Part shown: in pieces, positions 39,978 through 50,955 of the stretch | How positions within the stretch are numbered: the first letter of the stretch is position 1 | Layout of the letters: every line of letters starts with the position of its first letter | DNA from: Cyanoderma ruficeps | Taxonomy: Eukaryota > Chordata > Aves > Passeriformes > Timaliidae | DNA: 64,000 nucleotides | Direction of reading: 5' to 3' | Assembly: GCA_008694505.1 (NCBI GenBank) | Contig: VZDJ01000868.1 | Location: 112,263 to 176,262 of the forward strand | The notes under the pieces: generated by a model | The model's database searches: none | The model's input: the letters and a program-made list of their open reading frames with translations, nothing else | What the model was told of the DNA's origin: nothing | Made by a program: the position numbers and the translations under genes

Positions 39978-40558
39978 TGTTGTGGTTTAACCCCAGCCAG
40001 CAACCAAGCCCCATGCAGCCACTCACTCACTCTCTTACCAGTGGGATCTGAGAGTATTGGAAGAGTAGAAGCTGGAAAACCTGTGGGTTGAGGTAAAGAC
40101 AGTTTAATAGGGAAAGCAAACACTGCACACAAAAGCAAAGCAAGAAAAGGAATTAATTGACTGCTTCCCATGGGCAGGCAGGTATTCAGCCATCTCCAGG
40201 AGAGCAAGGCCACATCCTGCATAATAGTGACTTGGGAAGACAAACTTCATCACTCCAAACATCCCCCTTTCCTCCTTCTTCCCCCCACTTTATACACTAA
40301 ATATGATGTCAGATGGTCTGGAATAGGTCAGTTTGGGTCATCTGTCCCAGCTGTGTCTCCTCCCAGCCTCCCATGCACCTCCCAATGTCCTTGCTAGTAT
40401 GGCAGTACAAAAATCAGAAAAGGCCTTGGCTCTGTGTAAGCCCTGCTCAGCAATAACAAAAACGTCTATATTGTCAACACTGTGTTCAGCACAAACTTAA
40501 AACATAGCCCCATACAATTGTGGAGAAAATTAACTCTACCCCAGCCCAAACCAACACA
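39978..40558 (-). mobile_element. Solo LTR of an avian endogenous retrovirus
   Basis: The element starts TG and ends CA, is 581 bp long, and closely resembles a common avian endogenous-retrovirus LTR recognisable by its ttgtggtttaaccccagcc edge and its gagaaaattaactctaccc region near the other end. Read on the minus strand it has a TATA-like GTATAAAG (40288-40295) and an ATTAAA polyadenylation signal (40103-40108) in the correct order, so it is oriented leftwards. Flanks AAGGT (39973-39977) and AAGAT (40559-40563) look like a 5-bp target-site duplication with one mismatch, as expected for an ERVL-type insertion. No internal retroviral genes are adjacent, so it is a solo LTR left by recombination. 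The family name was not assigned. Confidence 0.85.
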
Positions 40559-42469
40559 AAGATCAAAACTAGATTTTTTTCTTGCACAATATTGTAAGTT
40601 GCATGTGATATATATAAATATATACCTTTCTCTCTTGTGGGTATTCCTTGGGCCTTCCATTGTATTTTTTCATAAATAGAATCTGTAAATGCCTATTGTA
40701 GTGAGCCTTGGTTATTTTTATTTCATAACACTATTTTTTTTTTTTAATTTGCAAGCATCTGAGAGCCAAGCAGGTGTTCATAGGAAGTATGTTTACCTGT
40801 ATTGCTGGATTACTTAGATAATGGCCTCTGATCCTATCACACATTTTGCATCCTAGCATCACAGTGGCATTAAATCAATTAGAGAGTCATGTAAATATTT
40901 CAAGCACATGTTTTGAGTCCTAAAGAATGAGGCCTTTATATTTGCGGATATAAAATTTGAATGCCTAGCATGACCATGATGGACAATCAGGAACACAGTC
41001 TTCTTCACAGGAACGATTGGTGCTTAGTGTCTCTGAGAGTTTAGATGTCTTGGGCAGGATACCATGAACTAACGCTTCTGTGGATCTTAGCCTCACCCTG
41101 ATGACATTTACCTGTGGTTCTTACAGACTGTTGGTGTATCAGACATGAACAGGAACTTTTCTCTTTGCCTTTCAGTGCTCTGTGCTCACCATAGAGTCAT
41201 TCTTCTCGTGTTGCTCCAATTAAATGATTGACATGCCCGTCCATTGCTTCAGAGGTTAATGGCTACATGGAAAGTAATAAACCAGGCCCTTGTGGCAAAA
41301 CAGAAGCTTATCACACCATTTCCTTTCTGATCCCCTGAGTTTTGACATTGAGAAGAAAAAAAAGTTTTTTATATCTTGATTTCTCTCAGAGGCATTGGTC
41401 AGTGAAACTAGGATTTTTCAAGCTGAATTAATTAGATTTTTGTGCTTCTTTTTCCTTGTCTCTCCATTAAAAAAACTAAGCTAAACCAAACCAAAAACCA
41501 GTGTGTGGAAGTTTCAATTATTTTGTAGATTGAAGTGAATAAAAATTGGATTATAGACTCTGAGAAACTGAGGATTGTAAAAGCAGAACTCTCATAAAAC
41601 GAGTGTCTGCTTATTAAATAGGATTAGCTCTGTCATGCAAGTGTTCAGTTGTAGCAAGCACAAGTAGCAAACAAGCAATTTTCTCACCTTTGTAGAATGG
41701 TATCCTATTCTACTTCTTATGGTGTCTTGCATCATCATATCACTACAGTTTCAGTTAAAAACTCTACACTTAAAAAAATAAATACATCCCCCACCCCCCT
41801 CCCCCTTGATGTAAAGACTCGGCAAAATTGCAAAATATATTTTAAACAGGAAATGTTGCTGGTAGAGTAAAAGAAAGAGGAAGATTTTATTGCTAAATTA
41901 GGAAGCGCAAGTTCACCTGAGAGGTGTTTTCCTCAGGAAAAGATTGGTAGATGTGAGGCAAGGTGATCTGCTACTGCAATACAGCAGCTTTCATCTCTCA
42001 CCTTCCCCCCATCCCAACACACAGTTCTTCCAGGATCACAGTTTTTATGTGTACCTTATGTACCTAGAACCCAAACAATAACAGCAAAGAATAAAATTCT
42101 ATATGATGGTCTGGGGAGTAAGTGAGGGTTCTGTAGCAGCAAGGGGTTTGATATTAGTGACCTCTTACTGGTGCAGTACTTTGCCATCTGTTTTTTTGTG
42201 TATTAGTTTACTTGTTCATTCTGGAGTGCATGATAAGGTGTTTATGTTGGTGATTCCAGTTGATTATCATTTGCTCATATGCCACATGAAATACTTAGTC
42301 TTCAACTCAAAAACACTTAGGAAGAAAGAAAAAAACCCAAACATCCTTACTCTTGGTGATTGTATGAACAAGATCCAGGATTTCAGATGCCAAACACTAG
42401 TCATGTCATTGTGAAAAAGGAGCCTCAGTAAGGAATTGTTTAATATGTCTTTCTACTCAGAGGGATGCA
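40559..42469. other. Intergenic stretch; nothing recognised
   Basis: AT-rich non-coding sequence. A short C-rich run at 41788-41805 has only three tracts, one short of a canonical quadruplex. No gene, RNA gene or recognisable repeat was seen. Confidence 0.5.
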
Positions 42470-42716
42470 ACAAAACACAAGGTCAATGGTCACATATTAT
42501 AACAGGAGATGTTTCTACCAGATATGAGAATCATTTTTCACAAGGGTGGTGGTCCAACACTAGAACAGGCTACCCAAAGAGATGGCAATCACTGCTCTTG
42601 GGGTGTTCAAAAGCTGAGCCTTGACCAATCTGCTCTAGCTAGATATGTGCTGAGCAGGAGGGCTGGACTAGGGGCCTCTGAAAGTCCCTTCCAGCCTCAG
42701 CTATTCTGTGATCTGC
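42470..42716 (+). mobile_element. CR1 LINE fragment, 3' end
   Basis: The segment around 42500-42540 parallels the CR1 ORF2 end (arrangement LDIRK-FF: here degraded to ...PDMRIIFHKGGG). It is followed by the degenerate EVV-SPSL equivalent and the tail ggctggactaggggcctctg, then a cttccagcctcagctattct ending typical of a CR1 lineage. It is more diverged than the 13.2 kb copy, has frame-breaking changes, and belongs to a different tail type. The left boundary is approximate. Confidence 0.78.
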
Positions 42717-43988
42717 ATCTCATTCTGCATATCGTAGTTCCAGAAATGACTTATTATAGACCAGATTTTTAAATACCGTGACACAAAATTAATAGATGAT
42801 TTTCTACTCATAAGAATAAGTATTTTTTTTAATTTAAAAAAGGGTAAATTCAGCAGACACACTTTGAAATAGACTTAAGCCTGTGTTTTTTATTTTAGTA
42901 ATTTTAAGCATAATGATTTGTCTTCTCTATTGTCATTTCCTTGATCTTGTCCTTTTATGGGTGGCTACAATCAGATCTGTAATTATCTGTCCTGCTTTCC
43001 TTCATGTTGAAAGGACCAGTATTGTTAAACTGCAAGTAAATGCTTTCAGCTTCGGTTGTTTGGCCAGTGGGAATAGTGTAGGATATAGGACTGTGAAAAC
43101 TGAATTTTGCTTGGGAGTTAGTAATAGTTTTCTCCTCATTTCTCAAATGTCCACATTATGTATTGTATTTTTAATGAAAATCAATGACATTTTGAATTAC
43201 ATTGATGAAACTAAGCATCCAGAATAGTTGGTTCTTGCAGATGAAATCTCTTCCTTGATGACCTTCAAATAATTGCTGTAATTATTAAGTTTGCTGATAT
43301 TTTTCAAATAATAGATTTGAGGGATATTTAACAAGATTCACTAGTTGAAAAAAGCACTTTTTTCTACCTTATAGTTTAAATAATTATAAGCTAAGAAAAA
43401 AAGACAAAAAAACCCCTTTTTTGCAGATGTTACTTCTCTTAATGTGAAAAGTTATTCTTATGCTTTATAAAATGTTTATCTTCAATCTAAGCAATTATCT
43501 GATTGTCACCTTCTTTCTTTTTCATCTTCTACTATCTTTTCTCTTGTCTGGCTTCTTCAGTTTCCCTCTTTTTTTCCTGAGAACTGAAAATTATTAAAAG
43601 TCTCATTAAAATACAGTTAGTTAAATATGTATGTTTTAACAAGTATTTCTAATGGAAAGCACTACTTGTGATGGCTGCTGCTATTATGTGTATTTTGAAA
43701 TTTTTCTAGATTTGGAAAATGCATCTTGTGTGGACAGACAAAACCTTTCCCTCTCAGAGGTAATTTCCATCCTCACAGTGCTTGATTCAACATGCTTAGA
43801 CTATTGTATGAGATGAAAACCTGGGGAATGGAGGAGCATGTATAAAGCCTGAAGAAAATAGTCAGTTATTAAAACAATTTAGCTCGTCATTAAATCTCAT
43901 ATTTTGGAATATAAATAGGTTGCTCTTCCCTTTGCCTCATCTGTCATTTTACTATAGAATGAAAATCTGGTGCTGGATGAAAGAGGAA

Positions 43989-44235
43989 GGGTAGCTTAGC
44001 AGTTAAAATAGAACTTGAAGCCGGGATCTTGATTTTTGTTCCGACTCCACCAATGACAAACTATATCATCCTGTGCAGCTTACCAAACCTCTGAGTCTTT
44101 TCACCTACCACTCTGTAAATGTCATATAACTACACAGGATGCTGCGAGGTTTAATTAGAATTAATTTTAGTCTTTCAAGTACCTTTTGTTTCTCAGATGA
44201 AACGTGCTATTCAAGTGTGAAGGATAATTATTATG
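43989..44235 (+). mobile_element. Ancient amniote MIR/CORE-SINE
   Basis: The order of blocks matches amniote MIR-type SINEs: a tRNA-like head (gtagcttagcagtta), a B-box-like GTTCCGACTCC at 44038-44048, the core with ctctgagtcttttcacctac and ctctgtaaatg, a cacaggatgctgcgaggttt block with a degenerate ttaattagaattaat, and a LINE-like tail (gatgaaacgtgctattcaag, ending attattatg). Such elements stopped moving very long ago, so a near full-length copy in a bird is a fossil. The alignment is from memory of the consensus and the family name is tentative. Confidence 0.72.
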
Positions 44236-44852
44236 TTGCGTCTGTGTTTCTCTGATACATTATTACTATTTTATTAACCATGTTTTGGAAAAAAACCCAC
44301 CAAAACCACTGTATTTGCTGCTTTTCAGTTTAGTTTGTATGGTATAAAGTTAGTCCCTATGAGCACAGTAAATAATCAAACTAGTATTTGGATTAAGATA
44401 TGAGGTGGTTTTATTTGAGAATGTTAATGACTATTAGCAGATTGTCACAAAACGTCTGGCTGTTTGGATACTTTGAGCACCTTAAATCATTCACTTAGGT
44501 GTAAGAGGGTCATATTGCTTCTAAATGTAGTGAATTAGCTCAGCAATAACAGCCTGAAAAGTCTCTGTTGATAGCTCCCTTGTAGCTGGTCAGGCCTGAC
44601 CTCAACAGCATTGTGGAGCAATCCTTCAGAAAATTGTTCTAGCAATCAGTGCCTGGTGCCGCTTCAGCGTTTGCCAGTCCTGTGGGGAGCTGAGCATACC
44701 TTATGCAACAGCCCATTCCTGTTTCTCCTTTTTTATTTTTTCAGCTGCAGCACTGAAGTCCAGGGAAAGCCCAGATGCCAGAGGATGACAGGAAGCACAC
44801 GGAAGCTCGCTGTCTTCATGGATACAGGGTAACTGTGTTGTTTCCAGATGAA

Positions 44853-44938
44853 ATCATAGCTACACGATAAGTAAAAATAACTGACTGTACAAGCAATCAT
44901 GGCTACACGATAAGTAAAAATAACTGACTGTAGCAGCA
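44853..44938. repeat. Tandem duplication of a 43-bp unit
   Basis: Units 44853-44895 and 44896-44938 are near identical, differing at about three positions (atcatagc versus atcatggc, and tacaagca versus tagcagca). The few differences suggest a fairly recent local duplication. No function is apparent. Confidence 0.93.
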
Positions 44939-46759
44939 ACTCCACATCCTAAGGACATAATAATTCGGAAAATGTTGAGTTATAAACTGTTCTACTTTAA
45001 CGTGGATTTGAGCATGTGATTGGGCTTTTCTTGTAGCTGAGAGTTCAGGAGCCTGAAGTAGAAAGGCAGTATTGACAAACAAGATCAGACCATTTGGGGA
45101 TAATGAACTTCTTTCAATAAGGTTATTGTTTTATTGGCAGGTCACATTCTTTTTGTCCTCACTTGCCACGTACTATAAAGTATGACTTTAACACACAGGA
45201 CTTCTGTGTTAATTGCAATTAGATAAATGTGTCTGGAGAGACAGTCTCTGCCAATCAAGATCACTGGTAACCAACTTACCTTGCGCATAGACACACTGGA
45301 AAACTGCTTGAGCTGCTTTGGTGCCATCCTATTCCAAAGCAGGTTAGAACAAAATGATAAAAAGGAAATGAATAGCTTTATGCTATTCTTACACTTTCTA
45401 AATGCAGCATGTCACAATACTATCTAAGCAAAATGCAGACCCAACTCATCCACTGAGGCTGCATTTTTTAGTCTGTTTTAATAAAGCCACTATGAACCAA
45501 AGCTCTTTGGGGTGGCAGTCTTATTGGTATCATTGTTTCCACTGTCCTAAGTATAAAGTAGCATTTGATAATCCTGACAGATGTAAAGCAATATTGGCCA
45601 ATGTGAGCTTTTTCAACTTCATGCAAGAGTTCTTTGCCAGCGTAGACCAGATGGTAACTTAAGATTCCAAACTTACATAAAACGTGTATCTTAAATGCTA
45701 ATGCAGTCCTGATTAAGGTACATTAACATGGGAACTCCAGGCTGACAGCTAAAAGCCACATCTAGTTGGCTATTCTTTTGCAAGTAGGCATCTTTGGTTT
45801 ACCTGGCAACTTGTGTATATGTAAGATAGGATGCTAAACAAAAAGGCATATACATTTTGTAGGGCTTGTTAGATAAAAAATGTAATTTGGCATACTTTGC
45901 TATTATCAGGAGTGTTATAGTACTGGAACAGTCTCAGAGTGGGGATTAGGCAAAGGTACATTTGATGACTCCAGCACTTCCTCGTTTCTCCCTTCCTGTG
46001 TCAGCCTGTGATGCCCACATTGACACATGGGATCTGAGAGCTGAAGTCACGTAACAAACTAAGTGCTGATTGTGCTATAATGCCTGATGATCACTTGGAT
46101 GCCTGGGGTCTGATGGATCTGGCACCATACTGGGAAGACAGCAGTTTGCTCTCTGGCACATCTCTGTTGCCCTTTGAAGAATAACTGGTCATGGACATGA
46201 ACTTAGTTGAGCCGTTAACAAAGAGTCTACCAGGTCTGTGAAGACACTGACAGACTGAAAGGAAATGCAGATGGGGACTATGCATTTGCAAGTGTTTATT
46301 ATTTAAAGTCGGTTACTGGGAAATATATAAAATGAAAGGGTCAGAGTAAGACATTGTGCCTTGTTGGCTTTGCCTTTTAGATTTTAGGAGATCAAAAAGA
46401 AAAAAGGAGGAATATGTCACATTGCAGGTAATTAAGGATTCATCAGGAAATAAGGAACACTTGGTCCTTCTCATAGCTTTGAGGACAAAAGGTGAAGGGT
46501 AGCTGGTATAATATCTTCCATATGTGGCATGCTAATTGGAAGAATAGAAATGAGGTATTTGGAAAGCCGAATCTAAGGTCTTATAAATGGAAATTGCTTT
46601 TGCTTAATGAGTTTGCTGGTAGGCTCAGTGCTTTACATTTGGAAAATAAGAAAATATTTTTGATGATATGTCTGTAAAGTAGGATTAGCCTGCTTGTTGA
46701 GTTAGTGCTAAGGATTTAATAATGTATAAGTGAAAAATTGTGTCTTTTCTTTCCCTATA

Positions 46760-46793
46760 AATGCTTGGGATTTAATGATGATTCCCAAGCATT
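46760..46793. other. Perfect inverted repeat (hairpin)
   Basis: An 11-bp arm AATGCTTGGGA (46760-46770) is followed by a 12-base loop and the exact reverse complement TCCCAAGCATT (46783-46793). The stem does not extend beyond this. It is too short for a microRNA precursor. It could be a chance palindrome or a dimeric protein site. Confidence 0.8.
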
Positions 46794-47166
46794 GCAGTAT
46801 CTTCTTACCAGTGCCTTAGTCTAGGCTCTAGGTAATTTGATTTAAGTGTTTCCAGAGTTTTGGAAACCTCACATTGGGAATGGCATACAGGAATAGCTTG
46901 TTTCTCAGACCTCAGAAAAGTGTGAAGCTTATTTGGATTAGGTATAGCTTTGTCTTTGAGGACAAAAGGGCTTCACCTCCACTTCGTTTTGATAGACACC
47001 CCCTGGGCCAGAAAAAAAGGTCTCTGTCCAGGTGACCCGAGCCGGTGAATACACATTCTGGTAGTTATGTCCAGTAAATGTACAAGTTCTGGGATGGGGA
47101 GGGCAGGACTTCGCTGTGAAAGGCTGTAACCTGAGAGAAGTCGAGAGACGGAGTTGCACATTATTC

Positions 47167-47179
47167 CCACTAGATGGCA
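47167..47179 (+). promoter_or_regulatory. CTCF-like core motif (full match)
   Basis: CCACTAGATGGCA matches CCASYAGRKGGCR at every position, in plus orientation. It shares CACTAGATGGCA exactly with the site at 25777. The site is in unique-looking sequence, not inside a recognised repeat. CTCF binding would mark a domain boundary or loop anchor. Occupancy is inference. Confidence 0.55.
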
Positions 47180-50067
47180 ATTAAACCCCATTGGATAAAA
47201 CGGCTGGTAACGCCAGTGCTTTCGAGTCTTGTAGCTTACTTCAAAGTGCTGAGAGCTGGACTTCGGAGTAAGATTTTGAGATATCTGTATTTTCCTTGGA
47301 CAAGAACATGCAATAATTTCCATATGACAAAGGAAATACTGTTAAAGCTGAACCGAATTTTGGATTGCACATTTGGATTCATACATGTTTTGGCAGTTAG
47401 TGAAGGATGTATTTGGTTTCTGTGCTGTAGAACCCCCCACCTCCTTGGGGAGGGGGAGTAGTAGAGTCAGCAGCAAGTAGGAGAGCTCTTGGCAGGGTGG
47501 CCAATTGGAAATTCACTGCCAGGAAGCCAGAAGAGCCCTAATTAGGCAGGCAAGTAGAGCGTAATCCAAAGCCTGCTGAAGTTAATGGGAATATCTTGGG
47601 TTAGTGCACTTTTTTCCTATTTCCAGGTAAACCAACCAAATGAGTCTCTCCTCTTAGCAGTCTGCTTTATATGTGTTACATCATCTACTGCAATTGTTAG
47701 TGTCCTAGGAATAAATGCATGTCTGTACTATTTGTAATGGAGATACAGCATTCATGTGCTCTGTATGAGTAACTTACAGGAGTACTTGTGAGGTAATTGA
47801 ATTGTTTTTCTATTTTTCTCCTAATTAGAATTTGCAACAATATAACTTTCTCTTTAACATGTGTGTTGGAGAGTATAATTTCTTTTGAATGAAGGAGAGG
47901 GAGACCTTTCATCCTGACTATTGTCTCAATATATTTCAGCTAAAGTTCTAATTAAATGTAGAATATCAAAAGTTATGCTGCCCTAACATGTACCCAGGGA
48001 CCTTAATAACAGCTGGTTCTGGACTCCTAAAATGTCATAGTTAGCAAAATTCAGGTGAAAGCTACTATAGTCTTGCTTCTCTGTTTAAAGTTGCTCTAGT
48101 ACTGACAGTGCTCATCTCAGAGATAACTAATATAAAATACGGGAAATTACTCTGTACTCTATAATCAGGAGAAAAATCCCTGTAGATTCTGTGGGAATAT
48201 TGCCTGGGTAAACCCACAGGTATTGTGTGCATTGTGAGATTGCGTGCAAAGAAAGATCATCCCTATAAACTAACTTTATGGCCTGTTTTTAAAAAAATCT
48301 AAATAAAGATTAATGGAAATAGCTTCTCTGATTACACCACTGCTTTGTGCTTATTTGAGCAACTTTAAATAGATAAGAAAATATGAGTTTCAATCTGTGC
48401 CTGGTGCCCCAGAGTAATTGAAACTCCCCTTTGTTGCAGAAGTGCTGGCTATAACCACTGTAAAACTGCAAAAGGTCTGCCAGTTATTCTTGCAGAATTC
48501 TGGCTTTGTCTGTTGAAGTTTCTTCACCCTATTCACACAATGTTTGTGTAAATTTTAATCTTATTTAAAAAGTTACTCCTAATCTTTTCATTACAGAAGC
48601 ACAGGATATGAAAGAAACCCGAAAGATAGCACTGTCAGGTTTTCATATTGGCCAGTCACAGTCAGATTCAGGTAGCTTTGCACTGGGTTTTGTATGGAGT
48701 TGACTTGTGAGTGCAAAAGGACATTAGTTTCCTAAACAGCTGACAATGACTGCTACAATCACACCTTTCTACAGAAAGGTTTTCATGTTTTTTAGACCAG
48801 TTGAGTTGATGTTGTCCCTGAAAGGCTCAGTTTTCTTCTAAAAGTTGCTGCACTGCAGCTCTGAGGAAGTAAAGAAGTTTGTATGAATGGGTGATGTAGC
48901 TGTCTTTGACCTTAAAGACAGATGAGTTTGCCTGCCCCCATCTCCTCTCAGCCAGCTCTAGATAATCTTCAGGTAGACACTTTCTTATTCTGCACTTGGA
49001 CTCCTTTTTCATTCAGTTCTTCCATGTTCTCATTGAAATCCTGCTATGCCACATTTTTCAGCATAGTGGACAGAATTGAGGAATTGATCAGTTTGCAAAG
49101 GATTATGGCTAGATCAGTTTGGAAGGGAAATGCAAGGTTTGGTGTTTGTGTGGGTGCTTAGTGAGATGGGAGAAACTGTTGATTAGTGTCCTTGGTCCAG
49201 AGCTTTTAGACTTGCAGGATAGATCCAGGTAGGAGTGTAGTTCCTAGGCAATGATGGCTTAATGCCCTGTTTTGGAGCAGCACAGGGCTGTACAGTGGTA
49301 CCAAGGCTGCACAAGCTAGTTAGGATATGGGAAACAGTGTAATAATGTCAGGAAGAGTACAGGGCACTGAATCTTTAGCTGGGGATATGCAGGGAAGTGG
49401 TTCAGTGGGCCTGTATAAAGCAGGAGCTGTGGATTCATTGCTTAAACAACCTGCCCAAGGATAGATGCTAGGTCAATTCTTTCTAAAAATTAAGTAGAAA
49501 TAATATGGTTTAAAAAGTGATTTTAGCCACTTTTATATATAATAATTCAGCACTTTAATGAGGAAGCCACTATTCAGAGCCTCCTCAGGTAGGAGAGTCT
49601 TCAATCATCTTTCTTCTCCCGGGAGAGCTGTGTTGATTGCCTCTAAGGAATACAACATAGTGTGAGAGAGTACAAGGAAGGGAATGGATCTGTCAGTTAG
49701 TGACTAAAGAATTCACCAGAAGTCAGGGTTTCATTCCAATTCAATACACTTCCCAGGTGAGCTCTCTTTTGGCCACCTGGCTAGGGAGGTAGGATCCTGT
49801 TGGCTTCTCTTTCTTTTCTGGTCCAGTGATTTCTGAATTCCTTCTTGCACACAAGCACTTTAACAGAGTATGCTCTTGGACTGCATTTTGAAGGAATGGG
49901 GTCTTCTGATTGCTGTCATGCATGAGACCATCTGTCAAGAGACTTTGATGGGCAGGCACTGAATTCTTGTATCCTGATTCATGTTAGCAGTTGTATACAT
50001 GCCGAGCAGAGCTCAAGGAACAAGACAATATTGTAAAAATTAAGGATTCCTCTGGAATTAGGGCATA

Positions 50068-50955
50068 TCACAGAATTACAGAATATGCTGAGTTGTAAGG
50101 GGCCCCCGAGGATCATCAAGTCCAATTCCGGGCCCCGCAGAGGACCATCCCCATGAGTCATACCAGGTGCCCAAGACTATTGTCTAAATGCTCCTTGAGC
50201 TCTGTCAGGCTTGGTGCTGTGAGCACTTCCCTGGGGAGCCTGTTCCAGAGCCAACCACCCAGCTGGGGAAAAATGTTTGTCTAATATCCAACCTAACACT
50301 CCCCTGACACAACTGCAGGCTAGTCCTTCGGGTCCTGTCACTAGTCACCAGAGAGAAGAAATCAGTGTCTACACCCCCTCTTCCCCTCATGAGCAAGTTG
50401 TAGATTGCAATGTCTCCCCTCAGTTTCCCCTTCCACAGGCTGAACACACCAAGTGCTCTTAACTGCTCCTCATATGGCTTCCCCTCAAGCCCCTTCACCA
50501 TCTTCATTGCCCTCTTTTGATGCTCTCTAATAGTTTAATTTTCTATATTGCAGTGACAAAAACTACACACAATGTTCAAGGTGAGACTGCCCAAGCCCAG
50601 AGTAGAGCGGGACACTCCCCTCCCTGGCCCAGCTGGCAGTGCTGGGCCTGATGCCCCAGGACAGGGATGTCCCTCCTGGCTGCCCGGGCACTGCTGACTC
50701 AGATTCAACTGGCCACTGACCGGGACACCCAGGTCCCTTCCTGTGGCACTTCTTTCCAGCATCTCATTCTTCAGTCTGTCTGTACATCCCAGGCTGTCCT
50801 AGGAGCAGAATCAAGCACTTTCTCTTGTTGGACTTCATATGATTGGTGATTACTGAATCCTCTAATTTGTTGAGGTCTCTCTGCAGGCTTTCCTGCCTTC
50901 AAGTGAGTCAACAGCTCCCCCCAGTTTTGTATGTCTGCAAAGATGCTTAACACCT
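50068..50955 (-). mobile_element. CR1 LINE fragment (about 0.9 kb: ORF2 C-terminal part plus 3' tail)
   Basis: This is the longest repeat in the window. The minus-strand translation at 50507-50205 contains RALGVFSLWKGKLRGD, then SLVTSDRTRR and RLDIRQTFF, the order seen at the end of the CR1 ORF2 polyprotein. Upstream, ERSATGRDLGVPV and LNLSQQCPGSQEG match the preceding thumb region (usual form LL..A.GRDLGVLVD..L..SQQCA..AKKA). The 3' tail ends in tctgtaattctgtga-like repeats (50068-50090). The reading is split over two frames and broken by stops, so it is a dead copy. It shares its tail with the fragment at 24188-24340, in the same orientation. Confidence 0.93.

Larger units (their letters stand above)
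44236..50067. other. Intergenic stretch; only small features recognised
   Basis: No supported gene. It contains a 43-bp tandem duplication (44853-44938), a perfect hairpin (46760-46793) and a CTCF-like site (47167-47179), each listed separately. A frame of 86 codons at 45402-45662 ends shortly after a CAGATG|GTAACT donor-like sequence, but shows no domain I recognise. Confidence 0.5.

Noticed and set aside
40482..40679. 65-codon frame at the LTR edge as a gene
   Set aside because: It starts inside the solo LTR and runs into flanking sequence; no retroviral or cellular domain.
45402..45662. Possible exon ending before a GTAACT donor-like site
   Set aside because: The donor is mediocre, no acceptor or protein family supports it, and the peptide is unrecognised.
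49770..49800. Third CTCF-like site (reverse strand, gccacctggct)
   Set aside because: Several mismatches to the core consensus at the first three positions and after GGC.
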